42,549 nt of DNA, from NCBI GenBank assembly GCA_934561175.1, contig CAKTFW010000011.1, forward strand, positions 1-42,549, given 5' to 3'. This stretch comes from an uncultured Oscillospiraceae bacterium (lineage in GTDB: Bacteria > Bacillota > Clostridia > Oscillospirales > Oscillospiraceae). The translations under genes were made by a program, and so were the position numbers. Positions 14,894 through 23,195 of this stretch are shown in pieces; within the stretch, counting starts at the first letter, position 1, and each line of letters begins with the position of its first letter. The notes under the pieces were generated by a model that saw only the letters and a list, made by a program, of their open reading frames with translations, made no database searches and had not been told where the DNA came from.

Positions 14894-17254
14894 ATGAGTA
14901 CACTTGTTAAATATCGGATCCATGAGGTGGCCAAAGATTTCGGATTTCCTACGAAGGACATCACGGAGCTTGTCACAAAATATTACGAAAAACCCAAAAA
15001 TCACATGCAGATTCTGGAAGAGGAACAGCTGAATCTGATTTTTGATGCGATTACCCAGAATTATCAGATTGATTCGCTGGAGGAAGTTTTTGCAGTTGCT
15101 CCTGCCAAGACGGTACAGGAGGATAATCCGGATCTGCTGGTGGTAGAGGATAAACCGGCCGCTGCAGCACCGACTACACAGAATGCCGCGCCGCAGCATA
15201 CCCGTCCGCAGCAGGCGCAGCAGCGCCCGCAGCAGCAACAGCAGCCGGCCAAGCAGCCGGAGCCGCAGCGGAAGCGGGAGCGCCGCGTGGTGGATACCTC
15301 GGCTGTTACGGTCAATACCGCCCGGTTCGATGACCATGTCGATGCACTGGTCTCTGAGCGTGTGCAGAATTTCCAGGGCGGCAAGCAGCGCATTGGCGGC
15401 AAAAATAACCGCAACCAGAAAAAGAAGGGCTTTGTCTCCGGCAAGCAGCGCAATGAGGAGCAGGAGAAGATGCGCCGCCTGCAGCTGGAGATTGCCAAGA
15501 AGACGCCGTTGACGGTTAAGATTCCCGATGAAATTGCCGTCGGCGAGCTGGCATCCCGGATGAAAAAGACCGGCGCAGAAGTGGTCAAGTGCCTGATGAA
15601 AAACGGCGTGATGGCTTCTGTCAGCCAGGTGATCGACTTTGACACCGCGGCAATCATTGCCGAAGAGCTGGGCTGCAAGGTGGAGAAGGAAGTCATTGTC
15701 ACGATTGAGGATCGCCTGATTGATGATCATCAGGACTCCGCGGAGGATCTGGTTCCCCGTGCTCCCGTGGTTGTGGTCATGGGCCATGTTGACCACGGTA
15801 AGACTTCACTGCTGGACTATGTCCGTAAGGCCAATGTCGCCTCCGGAGAGGCGGGCGGCATTACGCAGCATATCGGTGCATATACCGTCTCGGTCAACGA
15901 TCGTCAGCTGACCTTCCTGGATACGCCGGGCCATGAGGCATTTACCTCCATGCGTGCGCGCGGCGCCATGTGCACGGATGTCGCGATTCTGGTTGTTGCA
16001 GCGGATGACGGCATTATGCCGCAGACCGTGGAAGCCATCAACCATGCAAAGGCTGCGGAAATTCCGATTATCGTGGCAATCAACAAAATGGATAAGCCGG
16101 GTGCAAATCCGGATAAGATTAAGCAGCAAATTATGGAGTACGATCTGATCCCTGAAGAGTACGGTGGTGATACGGTTATGTGCCCGATCTCTGCAAAAAC
16201 CGGCGAGGGTATTGAGACACTGCTGGAAATGGTGCTGCTGACGGCTGATATGCTGGAACTGAAGGCCAACCCGAACCGTGCGGCGAAGGGCGTTGTCATT
16301 GAGGCGCGTCTGGACAAGACCCGCGGCCCGGTGGCAACGCTGCTGGTGCAGAACGGTACCCTGAATCAGGGCGATGTCATCATTGCCGGTACGGCCGTTG
16401 GCCGCGTTCGTGTGATGACCGATGACAAGGGTCGTCCGGTCAAGCATGCAGGCCCTTCCATCCCGGTGGAGATTACCGGCCTGAGCGAAGCGCCCGGTGC
16501 AGGCGACAGCTTTGATGCCGTTGTCGACGAGCGTATGGCGCGTCAGCTGGTGGAACAGCGGAAGGATCAGGAGAAAAACGCCGCCGCTGCTGCGATGAGC
16601 AAGGTTACACTGGAGAACCTGTTTGCGCATATGCAGGAGGGCGAGATGAAGCAGCTGTCTATCATCGTCAAGGCGGATGTCAAGGGCTCGGCCGAGGCGG
16701 TTAAGGCCAGCCTGGAGAAGCTCTCCAACGCAGAGGTGCGTGTGCGCGTCATTCATGCCGGTGTCGGCGCTATCTCTGAGAGCGACATTTTGCTGGCTTC
16801 CACCTCCAACGCGATTGTGGTCGGCTTTAATGTCCGGCCGGAGCCTTCCGCTGCAGCCCATGCTGCCCGCGACAAGGTGGATGTGAGAATGTACCGCGTC
16901 ATTTATGATGCGATTAACGAGATTGAGGCCGCAATGAAGGGTATGCTGGCTCCGAAGTTTAAGGAAGAACTGATTGGCCACGCCGAGGTGCGCCAGACTT
17001 ACAAGGTGTCTGCGCTGGGTACGGTTGCCGGCTGCTATGTGCTGGACGGTAAGATCGAGCGCAACGCCCAGGTGCGTGTGCTGCGCGACAATGTGGTGAT
17101 TCATGAGGGTCAGCTGGCCTCTCTGCAGCGGTTTAAGGATTCCGTCAAGGAAGTCACTGCGGGCTATGAGTGTGGTATGCACCTTGAGAAGTTCAATGAC
17201 ATTAAGGAAGGCGACATCTTTGAGTGCTTCGCCATGCGGCAGATCAAAGAGTGA
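14894..17254 (+). CDS. infB: Translation initiation factor IF-2
   Basis: This 786-residue GTPase positions initiator tRNA on the 30S subunit. The N-terminal IF2_N domain (YRIHEVAKDFGFPTKDITEL) is followed by a Gln/Pro-rich linker (about residues 93-125), a second IF2_N-like domain, and the G domain with G1 GHVDHGKT (about residue 296), G3 DTPGHEA, G4 NKMD and G5 SAKTGEG. Domains II to IV complete the protein, with the fMet-tRNA-binding end region (GYECGMHLEKFNDIKEGD). The length is usual for the phylum. Its ribosome site is TGGAGGTGG. It is preceded by the L7Ae-like gene (16-base gap) and followed by rbfA (19-base gap). Confidence 0.97.
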   Translation: MSTLVKYRIHEVAKDFGFPTKDITELVTKYYEKPKNHMQILEEEQLNLIFDAITQNYQIDSLEEVFAVAPAKTVQEDNPDLLVVEDKPAAAAPTTQNAAPQHTRPQQAQQRPQQQQQPAKQPEPQRKRERRVVDTSAVTVNTARFDDHVDALVSERVQNFQGGKQRIGGKNNRNQKKKGFVSGKQRNEEQEKMRRLQLEIAKKTPLTVKIPDEIAVGELASRMKKTGAEVVKCLMKNGVMASVSQVIDFDTAAIIAEELGCKVEKEVIVTIEDRLIDDHQDSAEDLVPRAPVVVVMGHVDHGKTSLLDYVRKANVASGEAGGITQHIGAYTVSVNDRQLTFLDTPGHEAFTSMRARGAMCTDVAILVVAADDGIMPQTVEAINHAKAAEIPIIVAINKMDKPGANPDKIKQQIMEYDLIPEEYGGDTVMCPISAKTGEGIETLLEMVLLTADMLELKANPNRAAKGVVIEARLDKTRGPVATLLVQNGTLNQGDVIIAGTAVGRVRVMTDDKGRPVKHAGPSIPVEITGLSEAPGAGDSFDAVVDERMARQLVEQRKDQEKNAAAAAMSKVTLENLFAHMQEGEMKQLSIIVKADVKGSAEAVKASLEKLSNAEVRVRVIHAGVGAISESDILLASTSNAIVVGFNVRPEPSAAAHAARDKVDVRMYRVIYDAINEIEAAMKGMLAPKFKEELIGHAEVRQTYKVSALGTVAGCYVLDGKIERNAQVRVLRDNVVIHEGQLASLQRFKDSVKEVTAGYECGMHLEKFNDIKEGDIFECFAMRQIKE

Positions 17255-17273
17255 GCCGTAAAGGAGTTTTATC

Positions 17274-17633
17274 ATGGCATCAAATCGAATTGGACGGATC
17301 AATGAGGAAATGCAGCGGGAGCTGGCAAACCTGATCCGGGGATTGAAGGATCCCCGTGTACAGGGCATGATTTCAGTGACAGGTGTGGAAACCACACCGG
17401 ATCTGCGTTATGCCAAGGTCTATATCAGCGTGCTGGAAAAAAATACAACGGCGGAAGTGCTCAAGGGCCTGAAGTCGGCTGGCGGTTATTTGCGCCGGGA
17501 GATCGGCAGCGCGCTGCAGCTGCGCTATACGCCGGAACTGCAGTTTGTGGAGGATACCTCCATTGAGACCGGCGCCAGAATGTTCCAGCTTCTCCGTTCT
17601 CTGGAAAAGACAGAGGGACACCATGAGGATTGA
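17274..17633 (+). CDS. rbfA: 30S ribosome-binding factor RbfA
   Basis: This 119-residue KH-like protein is needed for late 16S rRNA maturation and cold growth. The opening SNRIGRINEEMQRELANLI and the family motif DLRYAKVYISVL, then LRREIGSALQLRYTPELQFV, are clear. GGAG lies 9 bases upstream of the ATG. Its end overlaps the start of the NrnA gene by 11 bases. Confidence 0.95.
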   Translation: MASNRIGRINEEMQRELANLIRGLKDPRVQGMISVTGVETTPDLRYAKVYISVLEKNTTAEVLKGLKSAGGYLRREIGSALQLRYTPELQFVEDTSIETGARMFQLLRSLEKTEGHHED

Positions 17634-18576
17634 CCGGAGAGCAACGGCAGACTGGCTGCTGGCACACGACCGCTACGCGATTGTGACGCACCGCCGCCCG
17701 GATGGGGATACGGTGGGCTGCGCAGCGGCGCTGTGTCTCGGCCTGCGCCAGCTGGGCAAGCAGGCGGTGGTGTTGAAGAATCCCCAGTTCACCCCGCTCT
17801 ATCGCCCTTATTTGAGAGACACCATTGGGGAAATGCCTGCGGATGCAGCAGTTATTTCGGTGGATATTGCAACAGAGAGCCTGCTGCCGCTGGTGGAGCT
17901 TCCGTTAGCCGGAAAGACGCAGCTGTCTATTGACCATCACCCGTCCTACAGCGATTTCGCGCCATTGGCGTTGGTAGAGGCGGAGAGCGCCGCCTGCGGT
18001 GAGACGATTTATGAGTTGCTTCGTCTGCTGGGAGTTACGATTGACACTGCGATTGGCGAAGCGCTCTATGTGGCGATTTCCACCGATACCGGCTGCTTCA
18101 AGTATTCCAATACCAGCGCACATACGCTGCGGGTGGCGGCAGATTTGAAGGAGTTGGGCGTGGATCTTTACCGGATCAATAAAACGCTGTTTGCGACAAA
18201 AACGCTGACACGGATGCGGCTGGAGGCGCGGCTGACTGAAAGCCTGGAGTTTTATGCGGGTGGCCTGGTGGGGCTGTGCATGCTGCCAAAAGCTTTGATG
18301 GAAGAACTGCATGTCAGTGAAGACGACGCCGATGGTGTGGCGGGCTTTGCCCGCAATGTGCAGGGTGTGCAGATCGGCGTGATGATCCGCGAGGTAGAGC
18401 ACGGAGACGGAAAAATCTCCCTGCGTACCGGCGATGATTATGACGCGTCTGCAATCTGTGGTCAGCTTGGCGGCGGCGGCCATCATGCTGCGGCGGGCGC
18501 GACGGTGCCCGGCGGCATTGAAGCGGCACGAAAGGCTATTTTGCAGGCTTTGCTTGCGGCGGGGGTTCCAGTCTGA
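17623..18576 (+). CDS. nrnA: DHH-family oligoribonuclease / pAp phosphatase NrnA
   Basis: This 317-residue DHH/DHHA1 phosphoesterase degrades short oligonucleotides and 3'-phosphoadenosine 5'-phosphate. The DHH domain has THRRPDGDTVG (Mn-binding His and Asp, about residue 25), VDIATES and the name motif SIDHHPSY (about 102). The DHHA1 domain ends in CGQLGGGGHHAAAGA (about 285), which binds RNA. ATG 17623 overlaps rbfA; the frame is open further upstream inside rbfA but has no site there. The position between rbfA and truB is the standard one in Firmicutes. Its stop overlaps the truB start (TGATG). Confidence 0.92.
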   Translation: MRIDRRATADWLLAHDRYAIVTHRRPDGDTVGCAAALCLGLRQLGKQAVVLKNPQFTPLYRPYLRDTIGEMPADAAVISVDIATESLLPLVELPLAGKTQLSIDHHPSYSDFAPLALVEAESAACGETIYELLRLLGVTIDTAIGEALYVAISTDTGCFKYSNTSAHTLRVAADLKELGVDLYRINKTLFATKTLTRMRLEARLTESLEFYAGGLVGLCMLPKALMEELHVSEDDADGVAGFARNVQGVQIGVMIREVEHGDGKISLRTGDDYDASAICGQLGGGGHHAAAGATVPGGIEAARKAILQALLAAGVPV

Positions 18577-19445
18577 TGGCAAACGGCATCTTGATTCTGG
18601 ACAAACCTGCGGATTGGACAAGCCACGACGCAGTCTCCAAGCTGCGGGGGGTGCTTCATGAGCGGCGCATTGGCCACGGCGGAACGCTGGATCCGATGGC
18701 GACTGGCGTCCTGCCGGTCTTTGTCGGCCGTGCGACACGGGCTGTGGAGCTGTTTGAGTCGGCGCAGAAAACTTACATAGCAGGGCTGCGGCTGGGGATG
18801 GTGACAGATACAGAGGACATCACCGGGCGCACCCTGGCAGAACATCCGGTTGCGGTGACGGAGCAGGCGCTCCGCACGGCGTTGGAAGCACAGGTCGGCG
18901 ACCAACTGCAGACGCCGCCGATGTATTCGGCTATTAAAATTGGTGGAAAGAAGCTCTATGAACTGGCGCGTGCTGGAAAAAGTGTAGAACGGAAGCCGCG
19001 GCCGATTACAATTTATGAGATGACATTGCTTGGCTTTGACGGCGTCCATGCCGAATTTCGTGTAACCTGTTCCAAGGGAACCTATGTTCGATCAATCTGC
19101 CGCGATCTCGGTGAGCGACTGGGGTGCGGCGGCTGCCTGGACAGCCTGCGGCGCACCGCTGCCGGTGTTTACACGGAACGGGATGCTGTGACAGTGGAGC
19201 AGATATTGGCGGCGGCAGAGCCGTTATCGTTCTTGCGGCCGGTTGACAGTTTATTTGCGGATTTGCCCGCTGTGACGGTGGGAGAGAAAGAAACCTGGCG
19301 GATCCGCAACGGCGGCGCAGTTTTGTGGGAGGCGCCGGTGGGGCGGTGCCGGGTTTATGCCCCCGATGGTACCTTTTTAATGTTGGGGGAGGAGCAGCCG
19401 GACGGCATGCTTCTCACAGTAAAAAGTTTTTTCGAGGTGAGCTGA
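18576..19445 (+). CDS. truB: tRNA pseudouridine(55) synthase TruB
   Basis: This 289-residue enzyme makes pseudouridine 55 in the T loop of tRNAs. It has DKPADWTSHDAVSKLRGVL, the catalytic motif GGTLDPMATGVLPV (Asp about residue 38), TYIAGLRLGMVTDTEDITG and VTCSKGTYVRSICRDLGE. A C-terminal PUA-like region extends to the end. The ATG overlaps the stop of nrnA by one base. Confidence 0.95.
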   Translation: MANGILILDKPADWTSHDAVSKLRGVLHERRIGHGGTLDPMATGVLPVFVGRATRAVELFESAQKTYIAGLRLGMVTDTEDITGRTLAEHPVAVTEQALRTALEAQVGDQLQTPPMYSAIKIGGKKLYELARAGKSVERKPRPITIYEMTLLGFDGVHAEFRVTCSKGTYVRSICRDLGERLGCGGCLDSLRRTAAGVYTERDAVTVEQILAAAEPLSFLRPVDSLFADLPAVTVGEKETWRIRNGGAVLWEAPVGRCRVYAPDGTFLMLGEEQPDGMLLTVKSFFEVS

Positions 19446-19446
19446 G

Positions 19447-20340
19447 TTGGAAGGCAAACGCGTGATTGCTCTGGGCTTTTTTGATGGGGCACATCTGGGC
19501 CATGCAGCGCTGCTGCACCGCTGCCGGGAGGTGGCGGATATCTTGGGACTGCCGGCTGCGGTGATGACCTTTGATTTGCATCCGGACAAGCTGGTCATGG
19601 GCGATGACATTAAACTGATCAACTCCATGGAGGATCGGGAGGATATTTTCCGCCGGTTATTTGGCATGGATGATGTGGTTTTCTGCCATTTTACAGAGGA
19701 AATGATGCACATGCCCTGGGAGGATTTCCTTGGCCGTTATTTGGTGGAAGAGCTGGGCGCGGTTCATCTTGTCTGCGGACACGACTTCCACTTTGGTGAC
19801 CGTGGTGCTGGAAATCCGGAGCGGCTGCAAACATGGTGTGCAGCGCACGGCTTGGGCAGCGATGTGATTCCAAAGGTCACATTGGACGGTGTGACGGTGT
19901 CTTCCACTTATATTCGCAAGCTGATTGAGGCGGGCGACATGGAGCAGGCAAACCGTTTCCTGGGGCACCCGCATTTGCTCAGCGGCATTGTACAGCCGGG
20001 ACATGGCCTTGGCCGCAAGCTGGGGATTCCCACTGCAAATCTGACCATTCCGGAGGGCGTGCTGATTCCGGCCTTTGGCGTATATGCGGCAAAGGTGTTT
20101 GTCGGAGATCAGGCTTATCTGGCAGTTGTCAATGTGGGTACCCGTCCAACTGTTGGCGGCAGCGGCGTGACAGTGGAACCGTGGATTTTAGACTTTGACG
20201 GAGACCTCTATGGAAAACGGATCCGTGTTGAGTTTTACCGACATCTGCGGCAGGAGCGGAAATTTGAAAGTCTGGAGGCGCTCAAAGCAGAGATTCATCG
20301 CAATGCGGATCAGACCCGCGCTTACTTTGCAGAGAAATAA
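19447..20340 (+). CDS. ribF: Bifunctional riboflavin kinase / FAD synthetase
   Basis: This 297-residue enzyme makes FMN and then FAD. The N-terminal nucleotidyltransferase domain shows ALGFFDGAHLGHAALL (HxGH-like site), GHDFHFG and VSSTYIRKLI. The C-terminal kinase domain starts near residue 180 with GHGLGRKLGIPTANL, then VNVGTRPTVGG and the catalytic Glu region EPWILDFDGDLYG. The start is TTG 19447, one base after the truB stop, with GAGGTGAG upstream. It is the last gene of the operon. No FMN riboswitch lies in front, as expected for an internal gene. Confidence 0.93.
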   Translation: MEGKRVIALGFFDGAHLGHAALLHRCREVADILGLPAAVMTFDLHPDKLVMGDDIKLINSMEDREDIFRRLFGMDDVVFCHFTEEMMHMPWEDFLGRYLVEELGAVHLVCGHDFHFGDRGAGNPERLQTWCAAHGLGSDVIPKVTLDGVTVSSTYIRKLIEAGDMEQANRFLGHPHLLSGIVQPGHGLGRKLGIPTANLTIPEGVLIPAFGVYAAKVFVGDQAYLAVVNVGTRPTVGGSGVTVEPWILDFDGDLYGKRIRVEFYRHLRQERKFESLEALKAEIHRNADQTRAYFAEK

Positions 20341-20350
20341 GGTTTCAAAT

Positions 20351-20389
20351 AAAAAACGGAGCGTATCATCTGATACGCTCCGTTTTTTT
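20351..20389. terminator. Bidirectional terminator between ribF and the CYTH gene
   Basis: Perfect 13-bp stem ACGGAGCGTATCA (20356-20368) with 20371-20383, A-run before and T-run after. Confidence 0.93.
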
Positions 20390-20393
20390 GAGC

Positions 20394-20981
20394 TTATGAT
20401 TTTTTCTTGGTCAGCGCCAATGCGCGTGCAAATTTACTGCGCTGTTCTTCGTGCATATTATATTTGGAAGTCAGATAAACACGCAGGGGCAGCAGTGCAA
20501 TGGGATTGCCGGTTTTCAGCTCCAACTCTATCTCGCAGATCGGGGAGGTATTACATCCGGCAACCAGCACCCCGCGGTCACAGGCCATTTCGACGATGGC
20601 ATCCGGCCGCAGCAGTGTGACGGCTGTGCGTGTGAAATGGGCAGAGCAGAGTGCCTTGAATTTTTCAATTGTGGCCAGCTCTTCGGGCGCACCCAGCTCA
20701 AGAAGCTTCGGTACGGCGTCCTTGGGATTGTCGGCGCGGCACTCCCATTCGTTACGGGAATGCGGTGCATCGCCGGGGGTTTTCATTGTGATGACCGGCG
20801 TGCCGTTTTCCAGTCGCCGCCGCAGCACCCAGTGGCGCTCTTTATAGAAGTCGCCCAGATCGTAATAGGTAGTATCCATCTCATATAGGGTTTGCTTACC
20901 CTGCAGCCGCGGATCCTGCAGGACGCGGCGCAGTACAGCTGCGTCCGCTGCCGCCAGCTTAATTTCCAACTCAGTTGCCAT
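20394..20981 (-). CDS. CYTH domain protein (triphosphate tunnel metalloenzyme family)
   Basis: This 195-residue protein begins MATELEIKLAAAD, the ExExK signature of CYTH/class IV adenylate cyclase/thiamine-triphosphatase enzymes. Further basic and acidic tunnel residues are in YEMDTTYYDLGDF, LRRRLENG, VITMKTPG and ICEIELELKTG. Such proteins hydrolyse or bind inorganic or organic triphosphates with Mg or Mn; the substrate here is unknown. ATG 20981 has GGAG 9 bases upstream and a good promoter; the frame continues upstream but past the promoter. The tail (SKFARALALTKKKS) is basic. It is a single-gene unit. Confidence 0.9.
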   Translation of the reverse strand: MATELEIKLAAADAAVLRRVLQDPRLQGKQTLYEMDTTYYDLGDFYKERHWVLRRRLENGTPVITMKTPGDAPHSRNEWECRADNPKDAVPKLLELGAPEELATIEKFKALCSAHFTRTAVTLLRPDAIVEMACDRGVLVAGCNTSPICEIELELKTGNPIALLPLRVYLTSKYNMHEEQRSKFARALALTKKKS

Positions 20982-21000
20982 GTTATCACACTCCGCACCT

Positions 21001-21029
21001 AGTATAGTGCAATTTTGGACGGACTGCAA
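21001..21029 (-). promoter_or_regulatory. Sigma-A promoter of the CYTH gene
   Basis: On the minus strand TTGCAG (21024-21029) and TATACT (21001-21006) are separated by 17 bases. Confidence 0.75.
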
Positions 21030-21092
21030 GAAAATTATCCACTCTGCTATTTCCGCTGCCATTTCCCGACGGTTTCTCCTGTGGGGAAATGG

Positions 21093-21098
21093 TAAAAT
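21093..21098 (+). promoter_or_regulatory. Possible -10 box of spoIIE
   Basis: TAAAAT lies 30 bases before the spoIIE ATG with no clear -35. In Bacillus spoIIE has a Spo0A-activated promoter with an unusual spacer, but I see no convincing 0A box here. Confidence 0.3.
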
Positions 21099-21127
21099 AC
21101 GGAAAAACAAACGAGGAGATGGATGAA

Positions 21128-23071
21128 ATGAAGGTGCAGACAGAATGGGCAGGAGGCCTGCGTCACTGGCGGGTACAGGCGCATCCGGCGGCGTTGGAAG
21201 CAGGACGGTGTCTGGTACAGGCCGGAATCGGGTTCGTACTGGCGGGCGCAGGACTGGCCGGATCGATTCTGCCGCTGGCAGCGGCATGGGTCGCAGCAGG
21301 GCAGAGCGTGATTCACAGTGCGCTGGCATTGGTAGGGGCTGCTTTTGGCGCGGTGATTCTCTGGGATATGATGGGAGCGCTGGAACTGGTGGCAATTTGT
21401 CTGTTAGCTTTTGCAGCGCGCTGCATTTTTGCGGGGGTTGCGCGTGCGGAACGGATGATCCCGGCAGTCTGCGGTACCGCAGTTGCAGCGGTGGGGCTTG
21501 TGTTTCTGGTGGATGCAGGTTGGACGGTGTTTACTATTTCGCAGTACCTTGGAAAAATCCTGTTGACAGTGGTAGCGGCGATCGGATTCCGGTGGGAACG
21601 GAGCGAAAGCGACAGCCGCGCACAGCTGCTGTGTGCAGCGTGTTTTATTATAGGACTGGGAGCGTTTTCCATGCCGGCCGGGATTCAACCGGCGGCTGCC
21701 GTCGCCGCCTTTTTCGCAGCCAGTGCAGAGCGCGGTCCGCGCGGCATTGCGGCGGCAGCCATTCTGGGCTTGGCCTGCGAGCTATCGGCACCGGGCTGCG
21801 GTGTGGTTGCGGCCCTGACTCTGGCTGCAGTGCTGTGCGCCGTTGAGGCCAGCTTCCCACAGGGAGCACAGCGCGGTATTTTTGCCAGTGTATCCGCACT
21901 GGGAATGCTGCTGTGCGGTGCGACGCCACTGGAAGCGGCTTCGGCCTTTTCCGGTGGGGTAGCGGCAATCGCCATGCCGCGCCAGCTGTTTGTACAGAAG
22001 GTGGTATCCCGCCGGAATGCGCAGCTGGATGACGCGGCGGCATCAATGGAGACGCTTCATGGACTCCTGGTGCGGGAGACAGCGCGGCCTGCTGGTCCGC
22101 CGGAGGCAGCAGTGGTGTTCGACAAGGCGGCAGCCCAGGTGTGCCGCTGCTGCGTCCGCTATCAAATCTGTTGGGAGCGGGCGGCTGCCGATACATACCG
22201 GGAGCTGTGCCAAATGGCAAAATCTATGCTGGAGCGTGGAATTGTGGTGCGCGAGGATTTTCCAGATGGCTTTGCATCCCGCTGCCGTCATCTGGAGGGT
22301 TTTGCAAAGGCAATCAATCAGGAACTGGACAGCTTGGCCTATCGCCGTCAGACTCTGGCACGGGTACAGGAGACGCGTGCAATCGCGGCAGATCAGTACC
22401 GCTTTCTGTCGCAGATTTTAGAGGAGGCGGCGCAGCCTGCGCAGCCGCCGGCAGAACTGCGGTTCCGCTATGAGGTGGGGATTCGCAGCCGCAGCCGCGG
22501 CGCAGTTTCCGGCGACCGTGGGATCAGCCTCCGCGGTCCGGGGGATACGCTTTATCTTCTGCTCTGTGACGGAATGGGAACCGGCGCGGGTGCGGCGGAG
22601 GAGAGCGCAACGGCGATTCGTATTTTGACAGGACTGCTGCGCGCTGGTGCCTCGCCGGAGAGCGCTCTGCAGTTGCTCAATGGCGCTTATACGCTGCGGT
22701 CTGACGGTGCGTTTTCCACAGTGGATCTGCTACAGGTCAGTCTGGCGACGGGGGAGAGCACGCTCTATAAATGGGGCGCGGCAGCCAGCTATCTGCGGCA
22801 GGAAGGACGCGTAAAAAAGATTGGGACAGCTACAATCCCACCCGGCTTCGGCGTGGGAGGGAACCACGCCGCTGGGCAGACGAAGCTGTCCCTGAGAGGA
22901 GAGGAACTGGTGGTGCTGCTTTCCGACGGCGCGCAGAGCAAGCAGACCGAACAATGCATTGCTTCCTACGGCGGCACCTCACCGGAGGAATTGGCAGAAT
23001 GGATTGTCCGCCAGCAGCCCGCAGAGGACGATGTGACGGCGGTGGTACTGCGTCTGCGATCCGCTGTGTGA
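21128..23071 (+). CDS. spoIIE: Stage II sporulation protein E (PP2C phosphatase)
   Basis: This 647-residue protein has about ten hydrophobic helices in the first 300 residues (for example GIGFVLAGAGLAGSILPLAA and AALTLAAVLCAVEAS). A Cys-containing linker (VCRCCVRYQICWERAAADTY, about residue 340) follows. The C-terminal PP2C phosphatase domain has metal residues in LLLCDGMGTGAGAAEES (about 480), VLLSDGAQ and AEDDVTAVVLRL. SpoIIE dephosphorylates SpoIIAA and so activates sigma-F in the forespore; it also affects the asymmetric septum. At 647 it is shorter than the Bacillus protein (827). ATG 21128 has GAGGAG 9 bases upstream. The gene implies that the organism forms spores or recently did. It converges with pnp. 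Confidence 0.92.
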   Translation: MKVQTEWAGGLRHWRVQAHPAALEAGRCLVQAGIGFVLAGAGLAGSILPLAAAWVAAGQSVIHSALALVGAAFGAVILWDMMGALELVAICLLAFAARCIFAGVARAERMIPAVCGTAVAAVGLVFLVDAGWTVFTISQYLGKILLTVVAAIGFRWERSESDSRAQLLCAACFIIGLGAFSMPAGIQPAAAVAAFFAASAERGPRGIAAAAILGLACELSAPGCGVVAALTLAAVLCAVEASFPQGAQRGIFASVSALGMLLCGATPLEAASAFSGGVAAIAMPRQLFVQKVVSRRNAQLDDAAASMETLHGLLVRETARPAGPPEAAVVFDKAAAQVCRCCVRYQICWERAAADTYRELCQMAKSMLERGIVVREDFPDGFASRCRHLEGFAKAINQELDSLAYRRQTLARVQETRAIAADQYRFLSQILEEAAQPAQPPAELRFRYEVGIRSRSRGAVSGDRGISLRGPGDTLYLLLCDGMGTGAGAAEESATAIRILTGLLRAGASPESALQLLNGAYTLRSDGAFSTVDLLQVSLATGESTLYKWGAAASYLRQEGRVKKIGTATIPPGFGVGGNHAAGQTKLSLRGEELVVLLSDGAQSKQTEQCIASYGGTSPEELAEWIVRQQPAEDDVTAVVLRLRSAV

Positions 23072-23109
23072 ATCATAGCAGAGATGCAATGCAGAACCTG
23101 TCGAAACAG

Positions 23110-23178
23110 CTGATGCGGGAAATAATTTCCCGTATCAGCAGAAATCCCGCAGAAACGAAAAGTTTCTGCGGGATTTTT
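23110..23178. terminator. Two tandem terminator hairpins between spoIIE and pnp
   Basis: The first is a 14-bp stem (CTGATGCGGGAAAT, 23110-23123, with 23125-23138, one G-T pair, very short loop). The second is a perfect 15-bp stem (AAATCCCGCAGAAAC, 23142-23156, with 23162-23176) ending in TTTTTC on the plus strand. They separate the convergent genes. Confidence 0.85.
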
Positions 23179-23195
23179 CGTTGTTCAGGGACTAC

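Noticed and set aside
15806..17395. Long antisense frame across infB (529 codons)
   Set aside because: Shadow of a certain gene; no promoter, ribosome site or protein-like sequence.
21061..21098. Spo0A box upstream of spoIIE
   Set aside because: No sequence close to TGTCGAA at a suitable distance was found; only a -10-like TAAAAT.
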